From Vibrio toranzoniae (GTDB taxonomy: Bacteria; Pseudomonadota; Gammaproteobacteria; Enterobacterales; Vibrionaceae), in assembly GCF_024347655.1 (NCBI RefSeq), contig NZ_AP025514.1, positions 1,364,001 to 1,428,000 on the forward strand: 64,000 nt of DNA, read 5' to 3'. The notes below the pieces were generated by a model, which was given only the letters and a program-made list of their open reading frames with translations, made no database searches and was not told where the DNA came from. The translations under genes and the position numbers were made by a program. This document shows, one piece after another, positions 1 through 8,949 of this stretch (positions are counted from its first letter, which is position 1; the number at the start of each line of letters is the position of its first letter).

Positions 1-62
1 TTATCATCAATATTTAAGTCATGATGATTTGTGACTAATCTAGCTTACAATTAATCAGTATT

Positions 63-99
63 AAAACGCCCACATCACCTTGGTTGGTGTGGGCGTTTT
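63..99. terminator. Bidirectional Rho-independent terminator after the export operon
   Basis: A 12-bp stem (AAAACGCCCACA pairing with TGTGGGCGTTTT) is flanked by A and T runs. It works in both directions and lies just downstream of the last gene of the minus-strand export operon, so it marks the operon's 3' end. Confidence 0.8.
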
Positions 100-127
100 A
101 TGATTATGGGTTCTTTACATATGAATA

Positions 128-1291
128 TTAAGTTCTTGCTGTTCGGCGTACCAAAATCTTACTCGATTTATGCCATAGTTTAAGCGCTAGCAACGAACCC
201 CATAGAATAACTTGTCCCCATAACAGCGTCCACTGAGGTGCTACCTCTTGCCAAGACGCGCCCATCTGATTCAGCGCCAAGAAACCTTGAATTGCAGGGG
301 TACTTGGGAATAGCTGTGATAGCAGTACTAACCACTGTGGCATCATTTCAACAGGCCAGATAAATCCAGACGAGAAAATAAGCGGCATCGAACTGATTAA
401 CACCACAACCGTGACTAGCTCTCTTCTTGGTACTAGTTCACCGATAAGAATTCCGATCAAACAACTTGCCAATAAGAAAGGCAGCAGCAGAGTTAGAATT
501 TGAGTTATAGAGGCGAGCAAGTTAATCCCATACATCGAGAAACTGGCGCCGAAGTAGTACATGGACAGCAAATAATAAATGCCGACTAAGGTACAACAAC
601 GAGCAAGGATCAGTTTAACTGGTGGCGTTTTACTCCAATATCCAAATGTCGATTGAGCATTTTGTGTTGCGCCAACTAAACCAGAAGCCATGGCTAGGGT
701 TTGTTGCAGAATCAACACAAATACAGCAGGAACAACATAATCGATGTATCCCATGCGACTATTGAAGGTTGGTTTTAGATTCAAGCTAAACGCGCTATAG
801 CCTTTGGTTGCGGACTCTAACGGCACACCTTCGACTAACAAGTGGCTGACCTTAACTTGTGCCGCTAACGTGCCGCCAGCTTTAGCAAGGCCTTCAACAA
901 TGGTTCCGTACACCAAGAAGTAAGACGCATCGCCCGCATAAGAGAGCGTAGGGCTCTTTCCAAGAAGCAGATCTTTATAGAAACCTTCTGGGATGACGAT
1001 GAACCCGCCAATCTCTTGGTTCAGCACGGCTTGTTTCGCATCTTCGATGGTGGAATCTCGACGAACCAAATCGATTTGAGAGGTTGCATCGACCATTCTC
1101 TCTAACTGGTAGCTGCTTTTGCTCTTATCCAAGTTCACCACCGACGCTTTCAATTGTTGAGGTACTTGATTAGCGTAAGGCAACGGATACAAGAAGGAAT
1201 AGAAGACTACACCACCGAACACGGTGAGCAATACAACAGGGTTGCGCAATACCGCTAACAGTTCTTGTTTTAGTAGTTGAGTAAAGCTCAT
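128..1291 (-). CDS. ABC-2-type permease of an efflux operon (distal)
   Basis: The 387-residue membrane protein has the layout of ABC-2 permeases of the YhhJ/YbhR/YbhS type. There is one membrane segment near residues 18-38, a large extracytoplasmic domain to about residue 185, then about five hydrophobic segments to the C-terminus. It is the last gene of an operon also encoding a TolC-like channel, a HlyD-like adaptor and a second permease. Its start overlaps the end of the upstream permease by 4 bases, which suggests translational coupling. It probably forms a heterodimeric inner-membrane channel with that permease, exporting a drug, lipid or other small molecule. The substrate cannot be read from the sequence. 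No nucleotide-binding subunit is encoded here, so the energising ATPase must come from elsewhere or the mechanism differs. Confidence 0.8.
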   Translation of the reverse strand: MSFTQLLKQELLAVLRNPVVLLTVFGGVVFYSFLYPLPYANQVPQQLKASVVNLDKSKSSYQLERMVDATSQIDLVRRDSTIEDAKQAVLNQEIGGFIVIPEGFYKDLLLGKSPTLSYAGDASYFLVYGTIVEGLAKAGGTLAAQVKVSHLLVEGVPLESATKGYSAFSLNLKPTFNSRMGYIDYVVPAVFVLILQQTLAMASGLVGATQNAQSTFGYWSKTPPVKLILARCCTLVGIYYLLSMYYFGASFSMYGINLLASITQILTLLLPFLLASCLIGILIGELVPRRELVTVVVLISSMPLIFSSGFIWPVEMMPQWLVLLSQLFPSTPAIQGFLALNQMGASWQEVAPQWTLLWGQVILWGSLLALKLWHKSSKILVRRTART

Positions 1292-2514
1292 GGTTTTACT
1301 CCTTGTTGTTCTACTTCTTGTGCTTCTTCAGCGTTAACTGAGCGTGGTAACTGCGCTAGATGTTTCTTGATTAACAACATAACCACCAACGCAGGAACCG
1401 CATACCACAGCATGGAAGTGAGGCTGATTAACGATTGTGCTGCACTTGCGCCATAACTGGACTGAGCCGTTTGTACTTCGATGTAGTGACTTACAGGCAA
1501 TAAGCTTCTCCAAATTTGAGCCGCCGTGTTCATGTCGGTGACTGGGAAAGTAATCCCCATGAAGGCAAAGCTTGGCGCTGTGAAGGCACCGGCGAAACTC
1601 ATCGCCCTTGCTGGATCGAGTGTTAAAAAGAAGAACAAACAACCCATGATGATACAGCTGATAACCGTTAGTAGTTGAGCAACCGTTAAAGCCATGAAGC
1701 TGCCGTTAAATGGCCAGTCGAGTAGACGATAGAACCAAAAGCTAAACGCAATACCAAACGCTAAAAACAGAGCGACGTAAGGGGTTAACGTTGAAACTAA
1801 CGACTTCGCAGGAGAGTGTGACAACCAAGCTTTTAGCCCACGAGCTCGCACGTTTGCGGTTAACACTAAGATCGTGCCGACTACTATCATGATTTGCCAT
1901 AACGCAGGAATTACGGCTGATACTAAGAACTGCGCATAACTGCTGTTCTTATTAAACAATGGCGTGATCTGGCTTTGTACCGTAACCGCTTGCCCCAATG
2001 CTGATTTGACCGTGGTATCACCGTGTGAAAGCTGTTTAACCACTTCAAGCTGAGCGTTAAATGTGCCTTGAGCCTGCAGCAGAGCCGAGTTCACCAGTTT
2101 GCCGATCAAAATAAATTGGCTGTTGTAGAACACGGAAACTTGCGGGTTTAATCCTAAGTAAATATCTCGGTCAAAGTGTCTGGGTATGACAACATAGCCA
2201 TAGATATCGCGTTTGATCATCGCCTTAGCTGCTTCGCTCACTGAGTTGTATTTCTGACTCACTTGCAGCGTTGGGGAGGCATCAACTAAGCGCGTGAACT
2301 GTTGCGAAATTTGGCTATGTTCAAGATCAACCACCGCAACGGGTAAGTCACGAGCGATGCCTTGTGAGAAAATCAGCCAAATGCTGGCAGCAAGAAGCAA
2401 AGGTATCCACGTTAGGCTCGACAACAACCACTTGTCTTTGCGGACTATCGTCCACTGCCTAAGTAATGTACTCGTCACTTTATGATGATCTGATGAGTGA
2501 GAGTTAGCAGACAT
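1288..2514 (-). CDS. ABC-2-type permease of an efflux operon (proximal)
   Basis: This 408-residue membrane protein shares its layout with the next gene. It has an N-terminal membrane segment near residues 28-50, an extracytoplasmic domain with the 'VAVVDLEHSQISQQF' type of sequence seen in ABC-2 permeases with large periplasmic domains, and a C-terminal block of about five membrane segments. The gene starts 7 bases after the HlyD-like adaptor gene and overlaps the distal permease gene by 4 bases. The two permeases are probably paralogues that pair. No Walker A or ABC signature motif is visible in either, so neither is the ATPase. Function as an exporter is inferred from family and operon; the substrate is unknown. 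Confidence 0.8.
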   Translation of the reverse strand: MSANSHSSDHHKVTSTLLRQWTIVRKDKWLLSSLTWIPLLLAASIWLIFSQGIARDLPVAVVDLEHSQISQQFTRLVDASPTLQVSQKYNSVSEAAKAMIKRDIYGYVVIPRHFDRDIYLGLNPQVSVFYNSQFILIGKLVNSALLQAQGTFNAQLEVVKQLSHGDTTVKSALGQAVTVQSQITPLFNKNSSYAQFLVSAVIPALWQIMIVVGTILVLTANVRARGLKAWLSHSPAKSLVSTLTPYVALFLAFGIAFSFWFYRLLDWPFNGSFMALTVAQLLTVISCIIMGCLFFFLTLDPARAMSFAGAFTAPSFAFMGITFPVTDMNTAAQIWRSLLPVSHYIEVQTAQSSYGASAAQSLISLTSMLWYAVPALVVMLLIKKHLAQLPRSVNAEEAQEVEQQGVKP

Positions 2515-2521
2515 ACGTCAC

Positions 2522-3496
2522 CTAAAGCTCAACCACAAGGCTCATGCCCATACGCAGTGTTTCGTCAGTGTCGACAGGGCGTGCTTCTACTTCAAATGTA
2601 CGTAGGTCAAAGCCTTGCGCTGCATCGGTTGAACGCCAAGTCGCGAAATCACCCATGACGGCAATATGAGTCACTTTAAAGGTCAATGATTTATCTAGCG
2701 CAGGGAGATAAGCATCAAACTGAGTGCCTTTCTCAAAGTGTTGCAACATGTCTTCACGAACGTTGAACACAGCCCAGGCGTCTTGAGTGTCGATAACGGT
2801 GACAACGGGGAAACCTTGTGGCGCTAATTCACCACTGCTCAATAGTACCTGAGCCACTTCACCGCTAAACCAACTGTGGATCTGTGTGTCTTTCGCGTAA
2901 GCCTCAACTTCCGCTACCGCACCTGCCGCCATTAACGCTTTTTGAGCAGCTGCCACTTTGGTTTCGTCGCGAGCACCTTCTTGTGCCAGTTGGTACATCT
3001 GGAAGGCTGCACTTTCTGTGTATTTCGCGGCTTGCCATTGTGTTTTGGCTTCATCACGCTTCTGCTCGGCAACCACGCCATCGTTGTAAAGATTATTTAC
3101 TCGTTGGTAGGTTTTGTTCATTAGGTCCGCGGCAGCTTTGGCTTTCAACCATTGGTCTTTCGCAGCTTGGATCTGTTGGCTACGCGCACCATTCTCGGCT
3201 TCTTTAGCCAATGCACCTGCCGCTTTCTGTCCCGCTTTTGCTTGTTCTAATTTTGCATCAATTTCTGGGCTAAGAAGGGAGAAGATCAATTCTCCTTTTT
3301 CCACTGAATCGCCCTTGCGTACAAAGACTTGGTCTATTCGGCCGGGCACTTTAGAAGATATGCTATATTGCTGCGCATCGATTTGGCCTTGTAGCTTTAC
3401 GGGTTGGGGTTGATAAGCTTGGTAAAAACTGTATCCGACCCAGCTAATAATTCCGATACCAACTAAAGATAGAAGAAGGGGTTTAATAGGTTTCAT
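2522..3496 (-). CDS. HlyD-family periplasmic adaptor (membrane fusion protein)
   Basis: The 324-residue protein has an N-terminal membrane anchor (about residues 8-27), then a biotinyl-lipoyl-like half near residues 35-75 ('ISSKVPGRIDQVFVRKGDSV'). An Ala/Gln/Lys-rich alpha-helical hairpin spans about residues 78-200, followed by the second lipoyl half and a beta-barrel region. This is the standard build of HlyD/EmrA/YbhG-type adaptors, which link an inner-membrane exporter to a TolC channel across the periplasm. It starts 3 bases after the TolC-like gene and ends 7 bases before the first permease gene, so the four genes are almost certainly one transcript. Confidence 0.88.
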   Translation of the reverse strand: MKPIKPLLLSLVGIGIISWVGYSFYQAYQPQPVKLQGQIDAQQYSISSKVPGRIDQVFVRKGDSVEKGELIFSLLSPEIDAKLEQAKAGQKAAGALAKEAENGARSQQIQAAKDQWLKAKAAADLMNKTYQRVNNLYNDGVVAEQKRDEAKTQWQAAKYTESAAFQMYQLAQEGARDETKVAAAQKALMAAGAVAEVEAYAKDTQIHSWFSGEVAQVLLSSGELAPQGFPVVTVIDTQDAWAVFNVREDMLQHFEKGTQFDAYLPALDKSLTFKVTHIAVMGDFATWRSTDAAQGFDLRTFEVEARPVDTDETLRMGMSLVVEL

Positions 3497-3499
3497 GAA

Positions 3500-4939
3500 T
3501 TATCCTTTTGACTGGCTATCGGTGTCTGTTTTTGAATCGAAATCAGACGAAAAAGAAGAAGTTGAGTAACTCGAGTAAGCGTTCATTTCGCTGGTTAGCG
3601 CCAAAAGCTTGTTGAGAGAAATGAGGTATTTGAATCGCGCAGCAGATTGCTGGGTTTTAATGCTCGCAAGATAGAGTTCAGCATCAACAACCTCTAACGA
3701 ATTAGAGAGCCCTTGAGTGAAGGCTTTTTTACGTAGGGATAGGTTCTCTTGAGCCAATGAAAGGCTGGAATTAAGCCCTTGAACCTCTTCAATTGCTTGG
3801 TTTGCTTCGAGGTAAGTCTTTTGAACCAACACGGTTAAGTCTTGCTTAGCTTGTGACTTCAGGAATTGAACCTGAGAAACAGCGCTGTGCGCAGCGGCTA
3901 CTTTGTCTGAGCGCCCTGAGGTATCCAGTAACGGAACGTTCACCCCAATGCCAACCAACCAATCAGGCTTCATTTCGCTGGCTAGAGAGTCATCCTCATA
4001 CAAGCTGTAATCACCGTAAAGGTACACCTCAGGGTAGTATTTACCTTTCTCCGCTTTAATTAAGCTACTTGCTTGTTTCTCTTTCGCATCAAGGATCTTA
4101 AGGCCGGGGTAGGTCATGAGTGTTTGATCAATGAACACGTCCATATGAGGCAGGTTCTTGTTGATAAACAGTTGCTCTGAAGGTTCAACGCTTTGGCTTT
4201 GACCAAGAATTTGAGTAAGGGCGAGCTGAGCTATTTTAAGATCATTCTGAGCTTTCGTACGCTCGACAGTTGCTTTGTCTAAAGATGCATCCGCTTGTAG
4301 GCGTTCTACGCGTGCGATTTGTCCTTGTTGCTCCAGCTTGATCGCGAAATCACGGTGTTGAGTTAAGCCAGCTTCTACGGCTTGACGGGTTCTTACTACA
4401 TCTTCTGCTAAGATCACTGAGAAGTAGTATTTACTTAAGTCCTCGTATCGCGCCTGCTTTTCCATCAACAGTTGGCTTTGCGCTTCTTCGCTTTTACCTT
4501 CGGCTGCATTTTGCGCCGCGGTAATCCGTCCACCCGTAAAAATAGGCCAAATAGCGCGAATCGAAGAGCTGAAAATGTCTTGCTCGGTGATCGTTGAGGT
4601 AACACCACCTAATATAGGCTGAAGAATCCCCCCGATAGCTCCCAAATTTGGCACGCCACTTAGGCTATCTGAAAATTGTTCGCCATTAATGGTCACATCA
4701 CTATCAAGGTGAGTGTAGTTAGCACCTAAGGTCACAGAGGGCAGATTAAGGCTTCCAGTGGCATTTTGAAGATGCTGATAACGCTCAACGTTAGCTTGTT
4801 GAGCCGCAAGAGAGTTGTTGTTCTCTTGAAGTATTTGCCATGCTTCGGAAAACGTGAGTGGGGCAGCGTAGCTTGGCGAAGTCATCGTACCAAGGAGAAT
4901 ACTGGCGATCGCAAGGTATTGAAATTTTGGTTTGGTCAT
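3500..4939 (-). CDS. TolC-family outer-membrane efflux channel
   Basis: The 479-residue protein opens with a signal peptide (cleavage near 'SYAA', about residue 25). It then has two copies of the outer membrane efflux protein repeat, with long coiled-coil Ala/Gln/Leu-rich segments, as in TolC and OprM. It is the first gene of the operon and would form the trimeric outer-membrane exit duct for the HlyD-adaptor/ABC-2-permease complex downstream. The C-terminal 20 residues are Ser/Asp-rich and probably disordered. The DNA just upstream contains an inverted repeat and an 11-bp direct repeat likely to bind a regulator. It is not the second TolC-like protein of this window (at 37-38 kb), which goes with the adhesin. 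Confidence 0.87.
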   Translation of the reverse strand: MTKPKFQYLAIASILLGTMTSPSYAAPLTFSEAWQILQENNNSLAAQQANVERYQHLQNATGSLNLPSVTLGANYTHLDSDVTINGEQFSDSLSGVPNLGAIGGILQPILGGVTSTITEQDIFSSSIRAIWPIFTGGRITAAQNAAEGKSEEAQSQLLMEKQARYEDLSKYYFSVILAEDVVRTRQAVEAGLTQHRDFAIKLEQQGQIARVERLQADASLDKATVERTKAQNDLKIAQLALTQILGQSQSVEPSEQLFINKNLPHMDVFIDQTLMTYPGLKILDAKEKQASSLIKAEKGKYYPEVYLYGDYSLYEDDSLASEMKPDWLVGIGVNVPLLDTSGRSDKVAAAHSAVSQVQFLKSQAKQDLTVLVQKTYLEANQAIEEVQGLNSSLSLAQENLSLRKKAFTQGLSNSLEVVDAELYLASIKTQQSAARFKYLISLNKLLALTSEMNAYSSYSTSSFSSDFDSKTDTDSQSKG

Positions 4940-4954
4940 CTGTATTAAATACCA

Positions 4955-4974
4955 ATTAGAGTATTAACTCTAAT
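4955..4974. promoter_or_regulatory. Inverted-repeat operator candidate upstream of the efflux operon
   Basis: ATTAGAGT and ACTCTAAT form perfect 8-bp arms around ATTA, ending about 15 bases before the TolC-like start codon. The position and symmetry suit a dimeric repressor of TetR or MarR type. No regulator gene is adjacent, so this is inferred from symmetry alone. Confidence 0.4.
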
Positions 4975-5001
4975 GTTAGCAGGGCGATAGTTATTTGTCT
5001 T

Positions 5002-5029
5002 GAATAGATTGTACCTGCGAATAGATTGT
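5002..5029. repeat. 11-bp direct repeat in the efflux operon promoter region
   Basis: GAATAGATTGT occurs twice, at 5002-5012 and 5019-5029, with a 17-base period. It lies about 65-90 bases upstream of the TolC-like start codon. It could be a tandem activator site; no known consensus was recognised. Confidence 0.4.
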
Positions 5030-5116
5030 CTCACACCAACAGAAGTATCATAACTCGTTAATCAAGTGTAAAAAGATAGAGTGATGCAGATGTCAAAGAT
5101 AAATAACACTTAAAAA

Positions 5117-5132
5117 GCACGCCGCAGCGTGC
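5117..5132 (-). terminator. Rho-independent terminator for the 75-aa gene
   Basis: Read on the minus strand, GCACGC-TGCG-GCGTGC is followed directly by a T run. It lies about 45 bases beyond the stop of the minus-strand gene at 5176-5403 and supports that gene being transcribed. Confidence 0.6.
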
Positions 5133-5175
5133 ACTCTAAGTTCTGTAAATAATTGTCTTTACAGCATTTAATGGT

Positions 5176-5403
5176 CTATTTAAAGCTTGGACAATGGTGA
5201 TCGGCTCGCCATACCAATTGCTTTGACCCTTGCATTGTTTGTAATAAATCTTTGCCTGACATTTGCGGAAATGCTAACAATACCTTGAGATCACGTGGGG
5301 ATGTATCGTCTTTCTCATAGGCTCTTACATGAGTGAAAGTAGATTGTAAGTGCTTGAATAGCATAGTCTTAGTTAGACAAATTCCAAAATTATCGCGTTT
5401 CAT
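5176..5403 (-). CDS. Small protein of unknown function (75 aa)
   Basis: The family was not recognised. The protein is basic and soluble-looking, with no signal peptide or membrane segment, two Cys residues (one in the last 'HHCPSFK') and several Lys/Arg. Three things argue it is a real gene. An AAGGA ribosome-binding site lies 9 bases before the ATG, a Rho-independent hairpin with a T run lies just past the stop, and it stands alone in otherwise gene-free DNA. A short regulatory RNA with an incidental reading frame is the main alternative. Confidence 0.5.
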   Translation of the reverse strand: MKRDNFGICLTKTMLFKHLQSTFTHVRAYEKDDTSPRDLKVLLAFPQMSGKDLLQTMQGSKQLVWRADHHCPSFK

Positions 5404-6029
5404 TGCCTGGTTTCCTTTTCAACAATGTTTGTACGTTATGTTTTTTATCCCGTTGTCATTGGACATCACCACTGGCTTACATGCCCTTATTATTAGTGTT
5501 GTTTCGTCGTTAACTGAGTCTAGGTGATGTTTCACTAGCACCTCTGAGTTTCATTCCTGTCTACTGTTTAAGTAGAGGCAAACAAATAGGGTTGGAGACA
5601 TCACTCATTTTTAAACTTTCTCAACAGTAAAATGACAAATTTCTTACTGTACGACACGTCTAGCGAGTCAATGATTGTTGCCTTTCTGTGAATCCAAATT
5701 GCGACCTAGATAGCTGTCTTAAAATGGTGACTTACAGTTTAACAACAACAAATCTCTTTATATGCAACTATTATAATTGTATTTATTTTAAACAACCTAA
5801 AAACACCTAAAAGCTTAGTGATCTAGCTCAATGTTTACTCGTTTATTTATTTTTTGAGTCAATCAGCCCTGAAATTGAACAGTAGCCTAAGTGACATAAC
5901 GTAAGGGAATACCAATTAAGAACCAACCCAGTTATTTAGTTGAGTAACAGTCACAAATTCGTATAAGTACAAAGGCTATCGAATTAACTTGGTGTTAACA
6001 TCAATGGCTAAGTATTAGGGACGTTCTAT
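5404..6029. other. Gene-free upstream region of the two-component system
   Basis: This 626-base AT-rich stretch separates the small minus-strand gene from the sensor kinase. Short frames on either strand lack ribosome-binding sites. The only supported content is a sigma-70-like promoter at 5940-5967. No hairpin with a T run, tRNA or recognisable riboswitch was seen. Confidence 0.5.
5940..5967 (+). promoter_or_regulatory. Sigma-70-like promoter candidate for the sensor kinase gene
   Basis: TTGAGT and TATAAG are spaced by 16 bases and lie about 60 bases upstream of the kinase ATG. They match the -35 and -10 consensus in 4 of 6 and 5 of 6 positions. Confidence 0.4.
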
Positions 6030-7679
6030 ATGAAATGGAGTAGCATCAGCTTCAGAAAAAGGTTGCTGATTATCATGACGGTCACTGGCCTCGTTGAACT
6101 TTTGATACTGTCAGCTGCAGGTTTCTACTATATCAAACAATCTCAAGAGCAAGAGATGGGTTTGAAAGCATTAGGTGTTGCTGACTTTCTTTCTGAATCA
6201 CCATTTGTCATTCGTATTATTCAAGATAATGGAACCTTTAATTCCAAAGGTGCTCCCCACGTAGTCTCAGAAGAAACCCAACTTAAATTTCGTAACCTTA
6301 CCCAACTTATTGGTGCAGCGTTTATTGTTGTGGGCGATGAGCAAGGAATTCGTTTGATTCATCCGTATGACGATAGGTTGGGTAAGCCAATGCGTGGTGG
6401 CGACAACGAGCAGGCCTTGGTGTTGGGGGAGTCTTATGTGTCGACGGCTAAAGGTTCACTCGGGTTTTCGGTACGTGGTAAATCTGCGGTCAAAGACGCT
6501 CAAGGCAATGTCATCGGCGTGGTGTCTGTAGGTTATTTATTGGATTCATTGCAAGATCGAATCGAACCTTACTTAGCCTTTTTGATTGTGATGGCGTTGC
6601 TGGTGGTCGCCGTCAATGCGGTGATTTCAAGCTATGTGTCTCGTCGTTTTCAGCGCGCGATTTTGGGGTTTGAGCCAGAAGAAATTGGTCGATTATATGT
6701 CGAACTTGATGTGACGATGAGTACCGTAAAAGAAGGTATCCTGAGTATTGATAAACACGGCATTTTACGTTCAATCAACAAGAGTGCCTGCGACATTTTG
6801 TCGATAGACAGGGAGAAATCCCTTAATCAGCGCCTTGCCGATGTATTGGCTGGCAGTGATTTGGAGCAACTTTTATCAACGGGAGAAATTGACCACGATG
6901 TTGAGTTATACCTGAATAACAAACGAATCATTGCTAACCGTAGCCCAATTACTGTGGCTGGTGAAGTGGTCGGTGCGGTGTCCAGTTTCCGATTACGAGA
7001 TGAGATTAATGATTTAACTGATCAGCTTTCTCAAACTAAAGAGTATGCGGATCTGCTGCGCTCGCAAACGCACGAACACCAAAATAAGTTAAACACCATC
7101 AGTGGCCTAATTCAGATGGGTGAGTTGGAGTCTGTTCAGCAGTTGATTGGACAAGAAACAGATCACTATCAAAGCCTTATCGAGTTCTTAAGAGAAACGG
7201 TCAAAGATCCACTGATCGCGGGCATGTTGCTAGGTAAAACAGAACGCGCACGCGAGATTGGTTTGGAGCTCAAAGTCGAAGAAGGTTCAAGGCTAGAAAC
7301 ACTGCCAAGTCGGTTAAACGCCGATGATGTCGTCACTATTATTGGCAATCTGATTGATAACGCATTTGATGCCACCATGATGGCCATTAAACAGGAAGGA
7401 CAAATTGTCCCGGCACGCCGTGTTATCGAAGTGTCTATCAGTGATTTTGGCAATGAAATCATTGTTGAGGTTGAGGATAAAGGGTGTGGTTTACCAAAGC
7501 ATCTAGCAACCGATGAACTAACAGAGAAAGGTGTATCAAGTAAAGCTAAGCAGAATCGTGGTGTGGGTTTGTACTTGATTAAACAGCTTGCCGATCGTTA
7601 TCAAGGGCAATTGGAGATGATCGATAATCATGATTTTGGTACTCGAATGACAGTGTATTTACCGAAAGAAGAACAGTAA
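6030..7679 (+). CDS. DcuS/CitA-family sensor histidine kinase
   Basis: The 549-residue protein has two membrane segments (about 12-32 and 184-203) flanking a periplasmic CitA/DcuS-type cache domain. A cytoplasmic PAS domain follows (about 215-320), then the kinase core. The phospho-acceptor motif is 'THEHQNKL' with His348. The ATPase domain shows the N box 'NLIDNAFDA', the G1 box 'DKGCGLP' and the G2 box 'RGVGLYLIKQL'. Family members sense C4-dicarboxylates or citrate. The gene is followed 74 bases later by its DcuR/CitB-type partner. The nearest carboxylate system is tctCBA about 7 kb downstream, so tricarboxylate sensing is the best guess but is unproven. Confidence 0.88.
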   Translation: MKWSSISFRKRLLIIMTVTGLVELLILSAAGFYYIKQSQEQEMGLKALGVADFLSESPFVIRIIQDNGTFNSKGAPHVVSEETQLKFRNLTQLIGAAFIVVGDEQGIRLIHPYDDRLGKPMRGGDNEQALVLGESYVSTAKGSLGFSVRGKSAVKDAQGNVIGVVSVGYLLDSLQDRIEPYLAFLIVMALLVVAVNAVISSYVSRRFQRAILGFEPEEIGRLYVELDVTMSTVKEGILSIDKHGILRSINKSACDILSIDREKSLNQRLADVLAGSDLEQLLSTGEIDHDVELYLNNKRIIANRSPITVAGEVVGAVSSFRLRDEINDLTDQLSQTKEYADLLRSQTHEHQNKLNTISGLIQMGELESVQQLIGQETDHYQSLIEFLRETVKDPLIAGMLLGKTERAREIGLELKVEEGSRLETLPSRLNADDVVTIIGNLIDNAFDATMMAIKQEGQIVPARRVIEVSISDFGNEIIVEVEDKGCGLPKHLATDELTEKGVSSKAKQNRGVGLYLIKQLADRYQGQLEMIDNHDFGTRMTVYLPKEEQ

Positions 7680-7753
7680 GAAATGGATATCAAAATTGTG
7701 CAGAATATTAGAACAGTGATGACTGGACATAACATGTTAAAAGGAAGGACATA

Positions 7754-8449
7754 ATGGATGCAATCACGAGAGTCATGGTCATTGAAGATGATATTGCGAT
7801 TGCAGAGCTTCACCATCGTTATTTAGATCTGATGGGAGGCTTTGATGTGGTCGGAATTGCGACTACACAGTCTGAAGCCTTAATGCAATTGGATATCTTA
7901 AAGCCGGATTTGGTTTTGTTGGATGTGTATCTTCCTGACGGGTGTGGGTTGGATATTCTGAATCATGTCCGTGGCGCCAATCAAGGGTGTGATGTTATCT
8001 TAATCACCGCAGCACGTGATGTCGACACATTGCAACAAGCGATGCGTGGCGGAGTGGTGGATTATCTACTTAAGCCGGTTATGTTTCCTCGCTTAGAAGC
8101 GGCATTGAAAAAGTACCAGTCACAGCAACAAGAATTTGAAAGTGTGTCTGACCTCAACCAAGGATTGGTGGACAAGATGTTGCAAGCGAACGCGAAAGAT
8201 AATGCAGGGAAAATATCAACTCTACCCAAAGGAATCGATGGAGTAACGCTTAATAAGATCAGAGCGCTTTTTCAGCAAGTAAGCGCGACCAACATCACGG
8301 CGGACGAAGCGGGTGAACGTATTGGTGCAAGCCGAACCACAGCCAGACGCTACTTAGAGTTTTTGATCACGACGGGCGAGTTGGTTGCCGACTTAAACTA
8401 TGGCACCGTCGGTCGTCCTGAGCGGGGCTATAATAGAGCGAGACGATAG
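7754..8449 (+). CDS. DcuR/CitB-family response regulator
   Basis: The 231-residue protein has an N-terminal receiver domain with acidic pocket Asp12/Asp13, phospho-acceptor Asp57 ('LVLLDVYLPDG') and Lys107. The C-terminal half ends in a helix-turn-helix ('GERIGASRTTARRYLEFL') and a wing ('GTVGRPERGY') typical of DcuR, CitB and DpiA. It is the cognate partner of the adjacent kinase. Regulators of this family activate transport and catabolism genes for citrate or C4-dicarboxylates. A likely target is tctCBA in this window. Confidence 0.88.
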   Translation: MDAITRVMVIEDDIAIAELHHRYLDLMGGFDVVGIATTQSEALMQLDILKPDLVLLDVYLPDGCGLDILNHVRGANQGCDVILITAARDVDTLQQAMRGGVVDYLLKPVMFPRLEAALKKYQSQQQEFESVSDLNQGLVDKMLQANAKDNAGKISTLPKGIDGVTLNKIRALFQQVSATNITADEAGERIGASRTTARRYLEFLITTGELVADLNYGTVGRPERGYNRARR

Positions 8450-8949
8450 GGCAAATCAGAAGGTAGTATTCTTTACTTAAAATCTCCCTTCTACTTAAAG
8501 CTCTCCTCCTGCTTAAAGATTCCCGTTTGCTTGAAGATAGCGCTTAATTTAAACGCAGAATGCGAAATCAGTTGAGTAAAGCGCTGTTTGCTTTTTTCGG
8601 ATATCCCGCAGTTAACTCCACCGACCAGATACCATTCTTTATTAACTACAATGTTCGTGAACGAGGAATTATCGCCACCACGGGCTTTACGAACTCAATA
8701 ATCGCTTATATTCCGGACAAAGTGAGCCAATATTTAATCGATTGCCTTCACAGTGGTTGATGTAAATCAAATAGTCATAGACAATACTGTCCCGAATAGA
8801 GGTGATAGCTTTCACCCTCGTTTACCAAACGCATTCTCAAGTGTAATAGGCACTTGCTATTGATGTAATAGTTAAGACCTATTATCTATTTTTGTATGTC
8901 GCTGATACCTTTGGCGAATACTAAAAACCTTGTTTTTATAGGAAAGATG
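8450..8949. other. Intergenic region before zwf
   Basis: These 500 bases separate the response regulator from zwf. A short imperfect repeat of a CTTAAA(G/A)-type pyrimidine-rich element recurs around 8470-8540. A 66-codon frame at 8560-8760 has no ribosome-binding site and no recognisable family, so I do not call it. No convincing terminator or riboswitch was seen. Confidence 0.4.

Noticed and set aside
8560..8760. 66-codon frame between the response regulator and zwf
   Set aside because: No ribosome-binding site, no recognisable family and no terminator; more likely chance.
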